A stretch of 5,785 nt of DNA, from NCBI GenBank assembly GCA_014858325.1, contig RKCM01000022.1:1-5785 (forward strand), read 5' to 3'. Of this stretch, positions 1 to 5,500 are shown piece after piece. This DNA is from Oscillospiraceae bacterium. Lineage in GTDB: Bacteria; Bacillota; Clostridia; Oscillospirales; Ruminococcaceae. Below the pieces are notes generated by a model. The model searched no databases. It was given only the letters and a program-made list of their open reading frames with translations, and was not told the DNA's origin. Numbering within the stretch: position 1 is the stretch's first letter; each line of letters starts with the position of its first letter. The translations under genes and the position numbers were made by a program.

Positions 1-251
1 CACGGCTGCGCAAGCCGCCCACGGCAACGAACGGCGACCGCGCCTTGGGCCGGGAGGCCACAGCGCTCACCCCTGTCTCCGCCGAGACCACCGGCCGTGT
101 CCGGCTGGACGGTGTGGACTGGAACGCCCGCTGCGCCACCCCCGGCGACACCCTGACCCCGGGCCAGAGCTGCCGGGTGGCCGAGATCCACAGCACCCTG
201 CTCATCGTGGAGCCCATCCTCACCGAGACCGCCGCACCGGTGGCTCACTGA
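1..251 (+). CDS. NfeD-like membrane protein, C-terminal part (5' end outside the window)
   Basis: Only the last 82 residues are present; the reading frame is open from base 3 and the start lies upstream. The visible part matches the C-terminal OB-fold of NfeD proteins: an entry segment ending in RALGREATALTPV, then TTGRVRLDGVDWNAR, then a turn with GDTLTPGQSCRV, and a final strand STLLIVEP. Family knowledge: this soluble beta-barrel follows several membrane helices and works with the SPFH (stomatin/flotillin) protein encoded next to it, in membrane microdomain organisation or quality control. The SPFH gene begins 18 bases downstream on the same strand, the classic NfeD–SPFH order, which supports the call. 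Whether the full protein is the short form (membrane helices plus OB-fold) or the long form with an N-terminal ClpP-like serine protease domain cannot be told from this fragment. Confidence 0.85.
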   Translation, partial: RLRKPPTATNGDRALGREATALTPVSAETTGRVRLDGVDWNARCATPGDTLTPGQSCRVAEIHSTLLIVEPILTETAAPVAH

Positions 252-269
252 TATGAAAGGAGCGTCCCT

Positions 270-1178
270 ATGCCTATCATGCTGTTCCTTATCCTCATCC
301 TCATCTTTGTCATCCTGCTGGTGGTCGTCACCAACATCGTCATCGTGCCGCAGTCCATGGTCTACGTCGTGGAGCGTCTGGGCAGCTACTCCGAGACATG
401 GAGCGCCGGCCTCCACGTCAAGATCCCGTTCCTCGAGCGGGTGGCGAAGAAAGTCAGCCTGAAAGAGCAGGTCGCCGACTTTCCCCCTCAGCCGGTCATC
501 ACCCGCGATAACGTCACCATGCAGATCGATACGGTGGTCTTCTTCCAGGTGATGGATGCCAAGCTCTACACCTACGGCGTCAACCAGCCCATCGCGGCCA
601 TCGAGAGCCTGTCGGCCACCACCCTGCGCAACATCATCGGCGAGATGGAGCTGGACCACACCCTCACCAGCCGCGACACCATCAACAGCAAGATCACGGC
701 CATCCTTGATGAAGCCACCGACAAGTGGGGCATCAAGGTCAACCGTGTTGAGGTCAAGAACATCATCCCGCCGCGCGAGATCCAGGAGGCCATGGAAAAG
801 CAGATGAAGGCAGAGCGCGAGAAGCGCGCCGTCATCCTGAAGGCCGACGGCGAGAAGCAGGCCGCCATCACCGCCGCCGAGGGCGAAAAGGAATCCGCCA
901 TCCTCCGGGCCGACGCTGTGAAGCAGCAGCGCATTCTGGAGGCCGAGGGCGAGGCACAGGCCATCCTGGCCGTGCAGAAAGCCAACGCCGACGCCATCCG
1001 CCTGCTGAACGAGGCCATGCCCAGCGATAAGGTGCTGGCCCTGCGCAGCCTGGAAGCGCTGGCCAAGGTGGCCAACGGCAAGGCCACCAAGATCATCATC
1101 CCTTCCGAGCTGCAGAACCTGGGCGGTGTGGTGCCCGCCATCAAGGAGCTCGTCACCGAGCCCCAGAAAGAAGAGTAA
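270..1178 (+). CDS. SPFH/Band 7 (stomatin/QmcA-like) membrane-anchored protein
   Basis: This is a complete 302-residue stomatin-type protein. Residues 3-27 form one very hydrophobic N-terminal membrane anchor. The SPFH domain follows at about 28-180, with hallmark segments VPQSMVYVVERLGSY (27-40), GLHVKIPF (48-54), TRDNVTMQIDTVVFFQV (78-94), and TLRNIIGEMELDHTLTSRD (118-136). IIPPREIQEAMEKQMKAERE (165-184) leads into the coiled coil. Residues 180-234 are an Ala/Glu-rich coiled coil of five 11-residue repeats, and a short C-terminal tail (about 274-302) follows. The length is normal for the family. The ATG at 270 is chosen because a strong GAAAGGAG site lies at 255-262, 7 bases upstream. SPFH proteins oligomerise into large membrane assemblies that organise lipids or control proteases such as FtsH; the partner here is presumably the NfeD protein encoded just upstream. 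The exact cellular role is not evident. Confidence 0.95.
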   Translation: MPIMLFLILILIFVILLVVVTNIVIVPQSMVYVVERLGSYSETWSAGLHVKIPFLERVAKKVSLKEQVADFPPQPVITRDNVTMQIDTVVFFQVMDAKLYTYGVNQPIAAIESLSATTLRNIIGEMELDHTLTSRDTINSKITAILDEATDKWGIKVNRVEVKNIIPPREIQEAMEKQMKAEREKRAVILKADGEKQAAITAAEGEKESAILRADAVKQQRILEAEGEAQAILAVQKANADAIRLLNEAMPSDKVLALRSLEALAKVANGKATKIIIPSELQNLGGVVPAIKELVTEPQKEE

Positions 1179-1181
1179 ACC

Positions 1182-1670
1182 ATGATCTACGATACCCTGA
1201 ACAACCTTCCCAACTATCTGGGCCTGTGCGAGAGCCTGGACGCCGTGATCGAGTACATCATGGCCCGGGACATTGGCACCCTGCCCATGGGCCGTACCCG
1301 CATCGACGACGGCAAGGCCGTGGTGACGGTGAGCCACACCACCCCGCAGGCGGGCGACAAAGCGCCCTTTGTCCGCCACGACGCCCACCTGACGCTGGAG
1401 ACCGACCTCGAAGGCAGCGAGCTGTTCGAGGTCTCGCTGGGCGAGTTCTCCCCCACCCAGCCCGCCGATGAATCCACGGATACCACCGTGGGGAATGCGG
1501 GCACCAGCATCGCCGGGATGCTCTGCGAGGGCCGCTTTGCCCTCTTCCTCGCCGGGGAGCCCTATAAATCCGGCCTGAAGGCCCAGGGCTGCGGCAAACT
1601 GAAAAAGGCCGTCTTCACCATGGAGCTGGATGCCGATGAAGAGGCGGAAGGCGAAGAGAGCGCCGAATAA
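1182..1670 (+). CDS. Divergent YhcH/YjgK/YiaL-family protein (DUF386-like beta-sandwich)
   Basis: This 162-residue protein opens with MIYDTLNNLPNYLGL and continues with a helix (about 17-30) and a GRTRIDDGKAVVTVS strand. That is the typical N-terminus of YhcH/YjgK/YiaL (EbgC-like) proteins, implicated in sugar or sialic acid metabolism. The middle fits the family pattern FEAHRKYIDIQ..LEGEE as FVRHDAHLTLETDLEGSE (63-80). The end fits the F.IFFPGD.H.PG..kK segment as FALFLAGEPYKSGL..GKLKKAVFTMEL (119-149). Several residues usually kept in the family are changed: the Asp of the first motif to Thr, and Pro and His of the second to Ala and Tyr (A124, Y128). A strongly acidic tail (150-162) is extra. 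It starts 3 bases after the SPFH stop, with an AAGAAGAG ribosome site inside that gene's end, so co-translation with SPFH is likely. The function is unknown; catalysis may be altered or lost. Confidence 0.75.
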   Translation: MIYDTLNNLPNYLGLCESLDAVIEYIMARDIGTLPMGRTRIDDGKAVVTVSHTTPQAGDKAPFVRHDAHLTLETDLEGSELFEVSLGEFSPTQPADESTDTTVGNAGTSIAGMLCEGRFALFLAGEPYKSGLKAQGCGKLKKAVFTMELDADEEAEGEESAE

Positions 1671-1695
1671 GAGCCTACTACCGCACAAAAAAGAG

Positions 1696-1730
1696 ACTCC
1701 ACGCAGCGTAGGTTGCGTGGAGTTTTTGTT
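1696..1730 (+). terminator. Rho-independent terminator of the NfeD–SPFH–YhcH operon
   Basis: A perfect 10-bp stem, ACTCCACGCA (1696-1705) pairing with TGCGTGGAGT (1714-1723), closes an 8-base loop. TTTTGTT follows directly. An A-rich run (1687-1692) on the other side could give weak termination in the opposite direction as well. It lies 25 bases after the stop of the YhcH-like gene and ahead of the next gene, so it separates the two transcription units. Confidence 0.85.
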
Positions 1731-1741
1731 TCTGGTATCCT
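1713..1741 (+). promoter_or_regulatory. Possible extended -10 promoter for the HTH–SOR–GNAT gene, overlapping the terminator
   Basis: The candidate is a -35 box TTGCGT (1713-1718), a 17-base spacer, and a -10 box TATCCT (1736-1741) preceded by TGG, which gives an extended -10 (TGN). The -35 box is part of the right arm of the upstream terminator stem. Transcription would begin near 1748, so the leader would be very short and would start at the ribosome site. Both boxes are only moderate matches. The alternative is weak read-through from the upstream operon. Confidence 0.35.
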
Positions 1742-1747
1742 GTTGCC

Positions 1748-1755
1748 AAAGGAGA
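1748..1755 (+). promoter_or_regulatory. Ribosome binding site that fixes the start of the HTH–SOR–GNAT gene at 1764
   Basis: AAAGGAGA lies 8 bases before the ATG at 1764. The same frame stays open upstream to a TTG at 1713, but that codon sits in the terminator hairpin and has no ribosome site. The ATG at 1764 also places the helix-turn-helix at residue 7, where XRE proteins normally begin. Confidence 0.85.
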
Positions 1756-1763
1756 GTGAAACC

Positions 1764-2909
1764 ATGAACACTTACGTCACCGGCAGCACCATCCGGCAGC
1801 TGCGAGAAACCAAACACCTGACCCAAGCCGAGCTGGCTGGCAAACTGGCCGTCAGCGCCAAGGCCATCTCCAAGTGGGAGACGGCCAAAGGCCTGCCCGA
1901 TATTTCTCTCTTGGAGCCGCTGGCCGCAGCGCTGGGGGTATCGGTGCTGGAACTGATGCAGGGGGAGCCCGTTGTCAACCGCAACCGCTCCGCCAACCTG
2001 CTCCGCTCCAAGCTCTATGTCTGCCCGGTCTGCGGCAATGTGCTCCACAGCACCGGGCAGGCCGTCGTGAGCTGCTGCGGAGTCACCCTGCCCGCCCAGA
2101 ATATCTCCGAGGCTGAGGACGCCGACGAGCACCACCAGCTGACCATTGAGCGGGTAGAGGACGAGCTTTTCGTCACCCTCCACCACCCCATGACGAAGGA
2201 CCATTACATCTCGTTTCTCGCCTACCTGACGGGCGATAAGCTGCAGCTGGTCAAGCTTTACCCCGAGGGCGACGCCACGGCCCGCTTCCCCATGCGGGGC
2301 GCGGGAGTGCTGTACTTTTACTGCAACCGCCACGGCCTCATGAAAGCCCCGGATTTCCGCTCCGCCACCCAGCGCACAGCGCCCCAGAAGATCCACCTGC
2401 GAGAGCCAAACGAAGGCGACCGGGAGCAGGTGATGGCCTACCGGGAAGAGTTTCTCGCCCTCGGCTCCCGGATGGACGGCACCTCGGCGCTGGACCAATA
2501 CGCCGATTTTGACGCATGGCTGGCCGCTATCCGTAACCTGAAAGACCCGGCCACCACCCCTGCGGGCCTTGTCCCCGCCACCCAGTATCTGGCGCTGGAC
2601 GAACAGGAGCATCTGGTGGGCATGACCAACCTGCGCCACCACCTCAACGATTATCTGCTGGCCTACGGCGGGCACATCGGCTACAGCGTCCTGCCCTCCC
2701 AGCGGCAGAACGGCTACGCCACCCAGATGCTGCATCTGACGCTGGAAAAGGCCAAAGAGCGGGGCATTGCCAAGGTGCGCATCTGCTGCGACCGCTACAA
2801 CGCTGCCTCCGCCAAGACCATCCGCGCCAACGGCGGCGTGCTGGAGGACGAACTGTTCGATTCCTCCGATGGGACGCTGACGCAGCGGTACTGGATACAG
2901 AACGCATAA
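1764..2909 (+). CDS. Fusion protein: XRE helix-turn-helix – desulforedoxin centre – superoxide reductase – GNAT acetyltransferase
   Basis: This is one uninterrupted 381-residue frame with four modules. Residues 7-62 are an XRE/Cro-type helix-turn-helix (IRQLRETKHLTQAELA, then VSAKAISKWETAKGLPDISLLEPLA), a DNA-binding domain. Residues 85-106 carry C87-x2-C90 and C104-C105, the spacing style of the desulforedoxin Fe(Cys)4 centre in two-iron superoxide reductases. Residues 118-196 match the catalytic superoxide reductase fold, with iron ligands H124, H141, H147, C187 and H190 and Glu122 in the usual Glu-x-His position; HPMTKDHYIS and YCNRHGLMK are diagnostic. Residues 209-381 are a GNAT acetyltransferase with an acetyl-CoA loop R314-x-x-G317-x-A319 and the NAASAKTIRANGGVLE end motif. 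Known: superoxide reductases reduce superoxide to peroxide in anaerobes, and HTH–desulfoferrodoxin proteins have been described. Inferred: a cytoplasmic oxidant-responsive regulator or enzyme with an added acetylation activity. The acetyl acceptor is unknown. It is a single-gene unit convergent with mgtE. Confidence 0.88.
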   Translation: MNTYVTGSTIRQLRETKHLTQAELAGKLAVSAKAISKWETAKGLPDISLLEPLAAALGVSVLELMQGEPVVNRNRSANLLRSKLYVCPVCGNVLHSTGQAVVSCCGVTLPAQNISEAEDADEHHQLTIERVEDELFVTLHHPMTKDHYISFLAYLTGDKLQLVKLYPEGDATARFPMRGAGVLYFYCNRHGLMKAPDFRSATQRTAPQKIHLREPNEGDREQVMAYREEFLALGSRMDGTSALDQYADFDAWLAAIRNLKDPATTPAGLVPATQYLALDEQEHLVGMTNLRHHLNDYLLAYGGHIGYSVLPSQRQNGYATQMLHLTLEKAKERGIAKVRICCDRYNAASAKTIRANGGVLEDELFDSSDGTLTQRYWIQNA

Positions 2910-3047
2910 AGAGAACCCTCTCCGTCACGGCTCACGCCGTGCCACCTCTCCCGAAGGGCGAGGTCATGCTGCCTCTAACCGAAGCGCTGCATGAGCTCCC
3001 CCATTGGGGGAGCTGACATTGCGAAGCAATGACTGAGAGGGTTCTTT
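2908..3047. repeat. Two-armed palindromic repeat element with nested hairpins
   Basis: The gap between two convergent stop codons is almost wholly filled by this element. Its ends are inverted repeats: AGAACCCTCTC (2912-2922) and GAGAGGGTTCT (3035-3045), extending to 16 bp with one mismatch. Inside lie CACGGC/GCCGTG (2926-2941, 4-base loop), CCTCTCCC/GGGCGAGG (2945-2963, one mismatch), an inner TCATGC/GCATGA pair (2964-2969 with 2989-2994), AGCTCCCCC/GGGGGAGCT (2994-3014) and CATTGC/GCAATG (3017-3031). Read on opposite strands, the two halves are similar to each other, so the whole is a long imperfect palindrome. T-rich ends follow the outer stem on both strands, so it may also serve as terminator for both genes. 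It resembles the dispersed hairpin repeats or MITE-like elements seen between genes in gut Firmicutes. It has no coding capacity. Confidence 0.8.
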
Positions 3048-3053
3048 TCCGAG

Positions 3054-4430
3054 TCACCCCAGATGGAACAGATCGATCAGCACGACCATGGCAAGGCCAT
3101 AGTACACCACCACGGCCACCAGATCGTTGATGGTGGTGATGAGGGGGCCGGAAGCCACGGCGGGGTCGATGTGGATCTTGTGGAAGATCATGGGGATGAT
3201 GGTACCCACCAGGCTGGAAATGACCATGGCCACCACCAGAGAGACACCCACGCAGCCGGAAAGCAGGAACGCCTGCCCCCAGGCATAGGCTTTGAAGAAG
3301 TGGATGTAGCAGCCCAGAAAGCCCAGCGCCATCACGGCCAGCAGGGCACCGTTCACAAGGCCCACCCGCATCTCTTTCCAGAGCAGATGCAGCTTTTTGG
3401 CCGTGGTCAGGTTCTCGTCCACCAGCACCCGGATGGTGACGGCCAGCGACTGGGTGCCTACGTTGCCCGCCATATCCAGCACCATGGACTGGAAACAGAT
3501 GACGATGGGCAGCACCGCCACCACCGACTCGAACGCGCCGACGACGGAGGAGACGAGCATCCCCAGAAACAGCAGGGCCACCAGCCAGGGCAGGCGCTTT
3601 TTCACGCTCTGGAACACGCCTTCGTTCAGGTCCTCCTCGCTGGTCAAACCGCCGAGTTTTGCGTAATCGTCGCCCATCTCGTTGTCCACCAGCTCGACCA
3701 CGTCCGCCGAGGTGATGATGCCCAGCAGCCTGCCGTTCTTATCCACAACGGGAAGGCTGCGCTCGGCGTAGTCCACGATGCGGTCGATGCAGTCGCTGAT
3801 CTTCTCATGGTCGGTGATGGTGGGGTAGGAACGGACGATGAGCTTTTCCAGCGGCTCATCCGCCCGGGCAATGATGAGGTCTTTCAGGTCGATGGCACCG
3901 TAGAAGTGCTCGTTTTCGTCCACGACATAAAGGGTGGAGATGTTGTCGTTCTCGCCTGCCTGCTTCACCAGCTCGCTCATGGCCTGCCGCACGCTCATAT
4001 CGCTGCGGATGCAGATGTAGTTGGTGGTCATGCAGCTGCCGATCTCGTCGTCCGGGTAGGACAGCAGCATCTTCACGTCGTCGGCGGCGTCCTTGTCCAG
4101 CTGGTGGACGATCTTGGCCTTATCCTCTTCCTCCAGATCGTCCAGTGCGTCCACGGCATCGTCCGAGTCCATGTGGGAGACGACGCTGGCCGCCTTCTCG
4201 GAGGGCAGCTCCTTCAGGTAGGGCTCCGCGTCATCCAGATAGGAGAAGATCTCGGCCACCTGATCCACGCCCAGGATCGCGTAAAGCTTCTGCCGCTCGG
4301 CGGCGGTCAGGCCCGCCAGCGCATCGGCAATATCGTTCTCGTGGTAATCGGACAGCCGCTCGGCCATTTCGGCTTCGGGCAGGCCGCTGTGGATGATATC
4401 CAAGATCTCCTGTACATAGTTTTTCTGCAT
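3054..4430 (-). CDS. mgtE: Magnesium transporter/channel MgtE
   Basis: This is a complete 458-residue MgtE, an inner-membrane Mg2+ channel gated by cytoplasmic Mg2+. The N-terminal acidic helical domain spans about 1-128 (LSDYHENDIADAL, LDDLEEEDKAKIVHQLDKD). Two CBS domains lie at about 130-190 (IGSCMTTNYICIRSDMSVRQAM, STLYVVDENEHFYGAIDLKDL) and 193-250 (YPTITDHEKISDC, LPVVDKNGRLLGIITSADVVELVD). The connecting plug helix lies at about 245-275. Five membrane helices occupy about 280-456. Family signatures are GNVGTQSLA (322-330), next to the pore, and IDPAVASGPLITTINDL (421-437); D436 probably corresponds to the pore aspartate of the last helix. The length is typical and nothing is missing. 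The ATG at 4430 has a near-perfect AGGAGGTG site 8 bases upstream (4439-4446 on the complementary strand). It is transcribed divergently from the epimerase gene from its own promoter, and the short leader leaves no room for an M-box riboswitch. Confidence 0.97.
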   Translation of the reverse strand: MQKNYVQEILDIIHSGLPEAEMAERLSDYHENDIADALAGLTAAERQKLYAILGVDQVAEIFSYLDDAEPYLKELPSEKAASVVSHMDSDDAVDALDDLEEEDKAKIVHQLDKDAADDVKMLLSYPDDEIGSCMTTNYICIRSDMSVRQAMSELVKQAGENDNISTLYVVDENEHFYGAIDLKDLIIARADEPLEKLIVRSYPTITDHEKISDCIDRIVDYAERSLPVVDKNGRLLGIITSADVVELVDNEMGDDYAKLGGLTSEEDLNEGVFQSVKKRLPWLVALLFLGMLVSSVVGAFESVVAVLPIVICFQSMVLDMAGNVGTQSLAVTIRVLVDENLTTAKKLHLLWKEMRVGLVNGALLAVMALGFLGCYIHFFKAYAWGQAFLLSGCVGVSLVVAMVISSLVGTIIPMIFHKIHIDPAVASGPLITTINDLVAVVVYYGLAMVVLIDLFHLG

Positions 4431-4459
4431 GGGTCTTCACCTCCTGTTTTAGCCTTGCC

Positions 4460-4488
4460 ATGATACTACATCCGGCCGGATTTTTCAA
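4460..4488 (-). promoter_or_regulatory. Sigma-A-type promoter of mgtE with a palindrome in the spacer
   Basis: On the minus strand, -35 TTGAAA (4488-4483) and -10 TATCAT (4465-4460) each match the consensus at five of six bases and are separated by exactly 17 bases. Transcription would start near 4453, giving a leader of about 20 bases before the ATG at 4430. The spacer contains the 12-bp perfect palindrome ATCCGGCCGGAT (4470-4481), a natural place for a repressor to bind. Confidence 0.7.
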
Positions 4489-4493
4489 GCCAT

Positions 4494-4521
4494 TTTACAA
4501 AACCTTTACCAAATCCTAACC
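4494..4521 (+). promoter_or_regulatory. Three 11-bp-phased direct hexamers, possible response-regulator binding site
   Basis: TTTACA (4494-4499), TTTACC (4505-4510) and CTAACC (4516-4521) start exactly 11 bases apart, each pair separated by five A/C-rich bases. This hexamer and 5-base spacing resembles the direct-repeat sites of OmpR-family regulators such as Gram-positive PhoP. The block begins 5 bases upstream of the mgtE -35 box, where an activator would touch RNA polymerase, and lies 24 bases upstream of the epimerase -35 box. The third copy is degenerate, so chance remains possible in an A/C-rich stretch. Confidence 0.3.
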
Positions 4522-4545
4522 GCGAACCAAACTGCCAAAAGAGCT

Positions 4546-4574
4546 TTGCTTTTTTGCGGAAAATGGCGTATACT
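4546..4574 (+). promoter_or_regulatory. Sigma-A-type promoter of the aldose 1-epimerase gene
   Basis: -35 TTGCTT (4546-4551), a 17-base spacer and -10 TATACT (4569-4574). The -10 box matches the consensus at five of six bases; the -35 box keeps only the TTG. Transcription would start near 4581, about 32 bases before the ATG at 4613. The ribosome site AAGGAG (4598-4603) lies 9 bases before that ATG. Confidence 0.65.
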
Positions 4575-4612
4575 GGAAGCATCTCATTCTGCTGAAAAAG
4601 GAGTGCACCGCA

Positions 4613-5500
4613 ATGCAGGCAACCATCCAAAACGAATTTCTGACCCTGACCGTGGACACCCACGGAGCCGAGGCCGTCAGCCTGAAAAACGCCGCCGGAG
4701 AAGAGCTGCTCTGGCAGGCCGACCCCGCCGTCTGGAAGCGCCACGCCCCCATCCTCTTTCCGTGGACGGGCAAGCTGGTGGGCGGCAGCTTTACCCACCG
4801 CGGCAAGAGCTACCCCGGCGGCCAGCACGGCTTTGCGCGGGACCTGGAGCACACCCTGCTCTCGGCCGATGGCGACACCCTCCGGCTGGAGCTGCGCAGC
4901 ACCCCGGAGCTGAAGGCCGAGCGTTTCCCCTTTGATTTCGTCCTCACCAGCACCTTCCGGCTGGAGGGACGCACCCTCCGTCACACCCTCACCGTACAAA
5001 ACCCCGCCGACGCGGCGGAGGAGCTGCGCTTCGGCATCGGCTACCACCCGGCCTTCCGCATCCCGTTTGACGGCCACCACACCACCGAGGATTACGAATT
5101 CCGCTTTGACCAGCCGGAAAGCCCTGTCATCCTGGACTGCCGCCCCCATGGCCTGCTCAACGGCAAAAGCTACTACCAGTGGAAGAACGCGCAGGCCGTC
5201 CCGCTGACGGACGAGCTGTTTGCCCACGACAGCTTCTGCATGGCGGGCCTGCGCAGCAAGACCGTGGGTATCTACGAGAAGGACACCGGCCGCTCCATCG
5301 TCTGCAACGTAGAGGGCTACCCCTACACCCTGATCTGGTCGGCCCCGGCAAAGCCCGTCCGCTTTGTCTGCATCGAGCCGTGGCAGTCCCTGCCCGCCGC
5401 CGAGGCCGACGGCCCGGAGTGGAACGACCGCGCTGCGGCCGCCTGCCTGAAGCCGGGCGAACAGTGGGCAACCACTTTGAGCACGACGTTTGAGCGCTGA
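4613..5500 (+). CDS. Aldose 1-epimerase family protein, LacX-like
   Basis: This complete 295-residue protein belongs to the galactose mutarotase-like superfamily, LacX branch. Such enzymes interconvert the alpha and beta anomers of free sugars or sugar phosphates in the cytoplasm. Visible signatures are HAPILFPWTGKLVGGSF (44-60), YPGGQHGFARD (67-77), GIGYHPAFRIPF (141-152) and FVCIEPWQS (251-259). From the family pattern, H72 and H145 are the likely active-site histidines, R76 a substrate contact, and E255 the catalytic base. There is no signal peptide. The ATG at 4613 is supported by AAGGAG 9 bases upstream and a promoter just beyond. It is a single-gene unit, divergent from mgtE and convergent with dapL, with no sugar operon around it, so the natural substrate cannot be read from context. 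The HPAF and IEPW motifs make the fold assignment firm; the exact sugar is open. Confidence 0.93.
   Translation: MQATIQNEFLTLTVDTHGAEAVSLKNAAGEELLWQADPAVWKRHAPILFPWTGKLVGGSFTHRGKSYPGGQHGFARDLEHTLLSADGDTLRLELRSTPELKAERFPFDFVLTSTFRLEGRTLRHTLTVQNPADAAEELRFGIGYHPAFRIPFDGHHTTEDYEFRFDQPESPVILDCRPHGLLNGKSYYQWKNAQAVPLTDELFAHDSFCMAGLRSKTVGIYEKDTGRSIVCNVEGYPYTLIWSAPAKPVRFVCIEPWQSLPAAEADGPEWNDRAAAACLKPGEQWATTLSTTFER

Noticed and set aside
572..1183. 203-codon open frame on the minus strand, antisense to the SPFH gene
   Set aside because: It is Ser/Met/Arg/Ala-rich with no recognisable domain and is fully opposite a well-supported gene.
1713..1763. Upstream TTG start that would add 17 residues to the HTH–SOR–GNAT protein
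   Set aside because: It lies in the terminator hairpin, lacks a ribosome site and adds residues not typical before an XRE domain. ATG 1764 has AAAGGAGA at the proper distance.
2908..3047. CRISPR array or tRNA-like structure in the hairpin-rich gap
   Set aside because: There are no regularly spaced direct repeats with unique spacers and no cloverleaf with the conserved T-arm. The structure is a mirrored pair of hairpin arms.
3063..4463. 466-codon open frame on the plus strand, antisense to all of mgtE
   Set aside because: It is His/Gly/Gln/Asp-rich low-complexity sequence with no family resemblance. It lies opposite a perfectly conserved MgtE and is explained by the strong G/C third-base bias of that gene. 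No ribosome site precedes it.
4431..4612. Riboswitch or small RNA between mgtE and the epimerase gene
   Set aside because: The gap is filled by two divergent promoters with short leaders. I see no extended paired structure apart from the 12-bp palindrome, which lies upstream of the transcription start and would not be transcribed.
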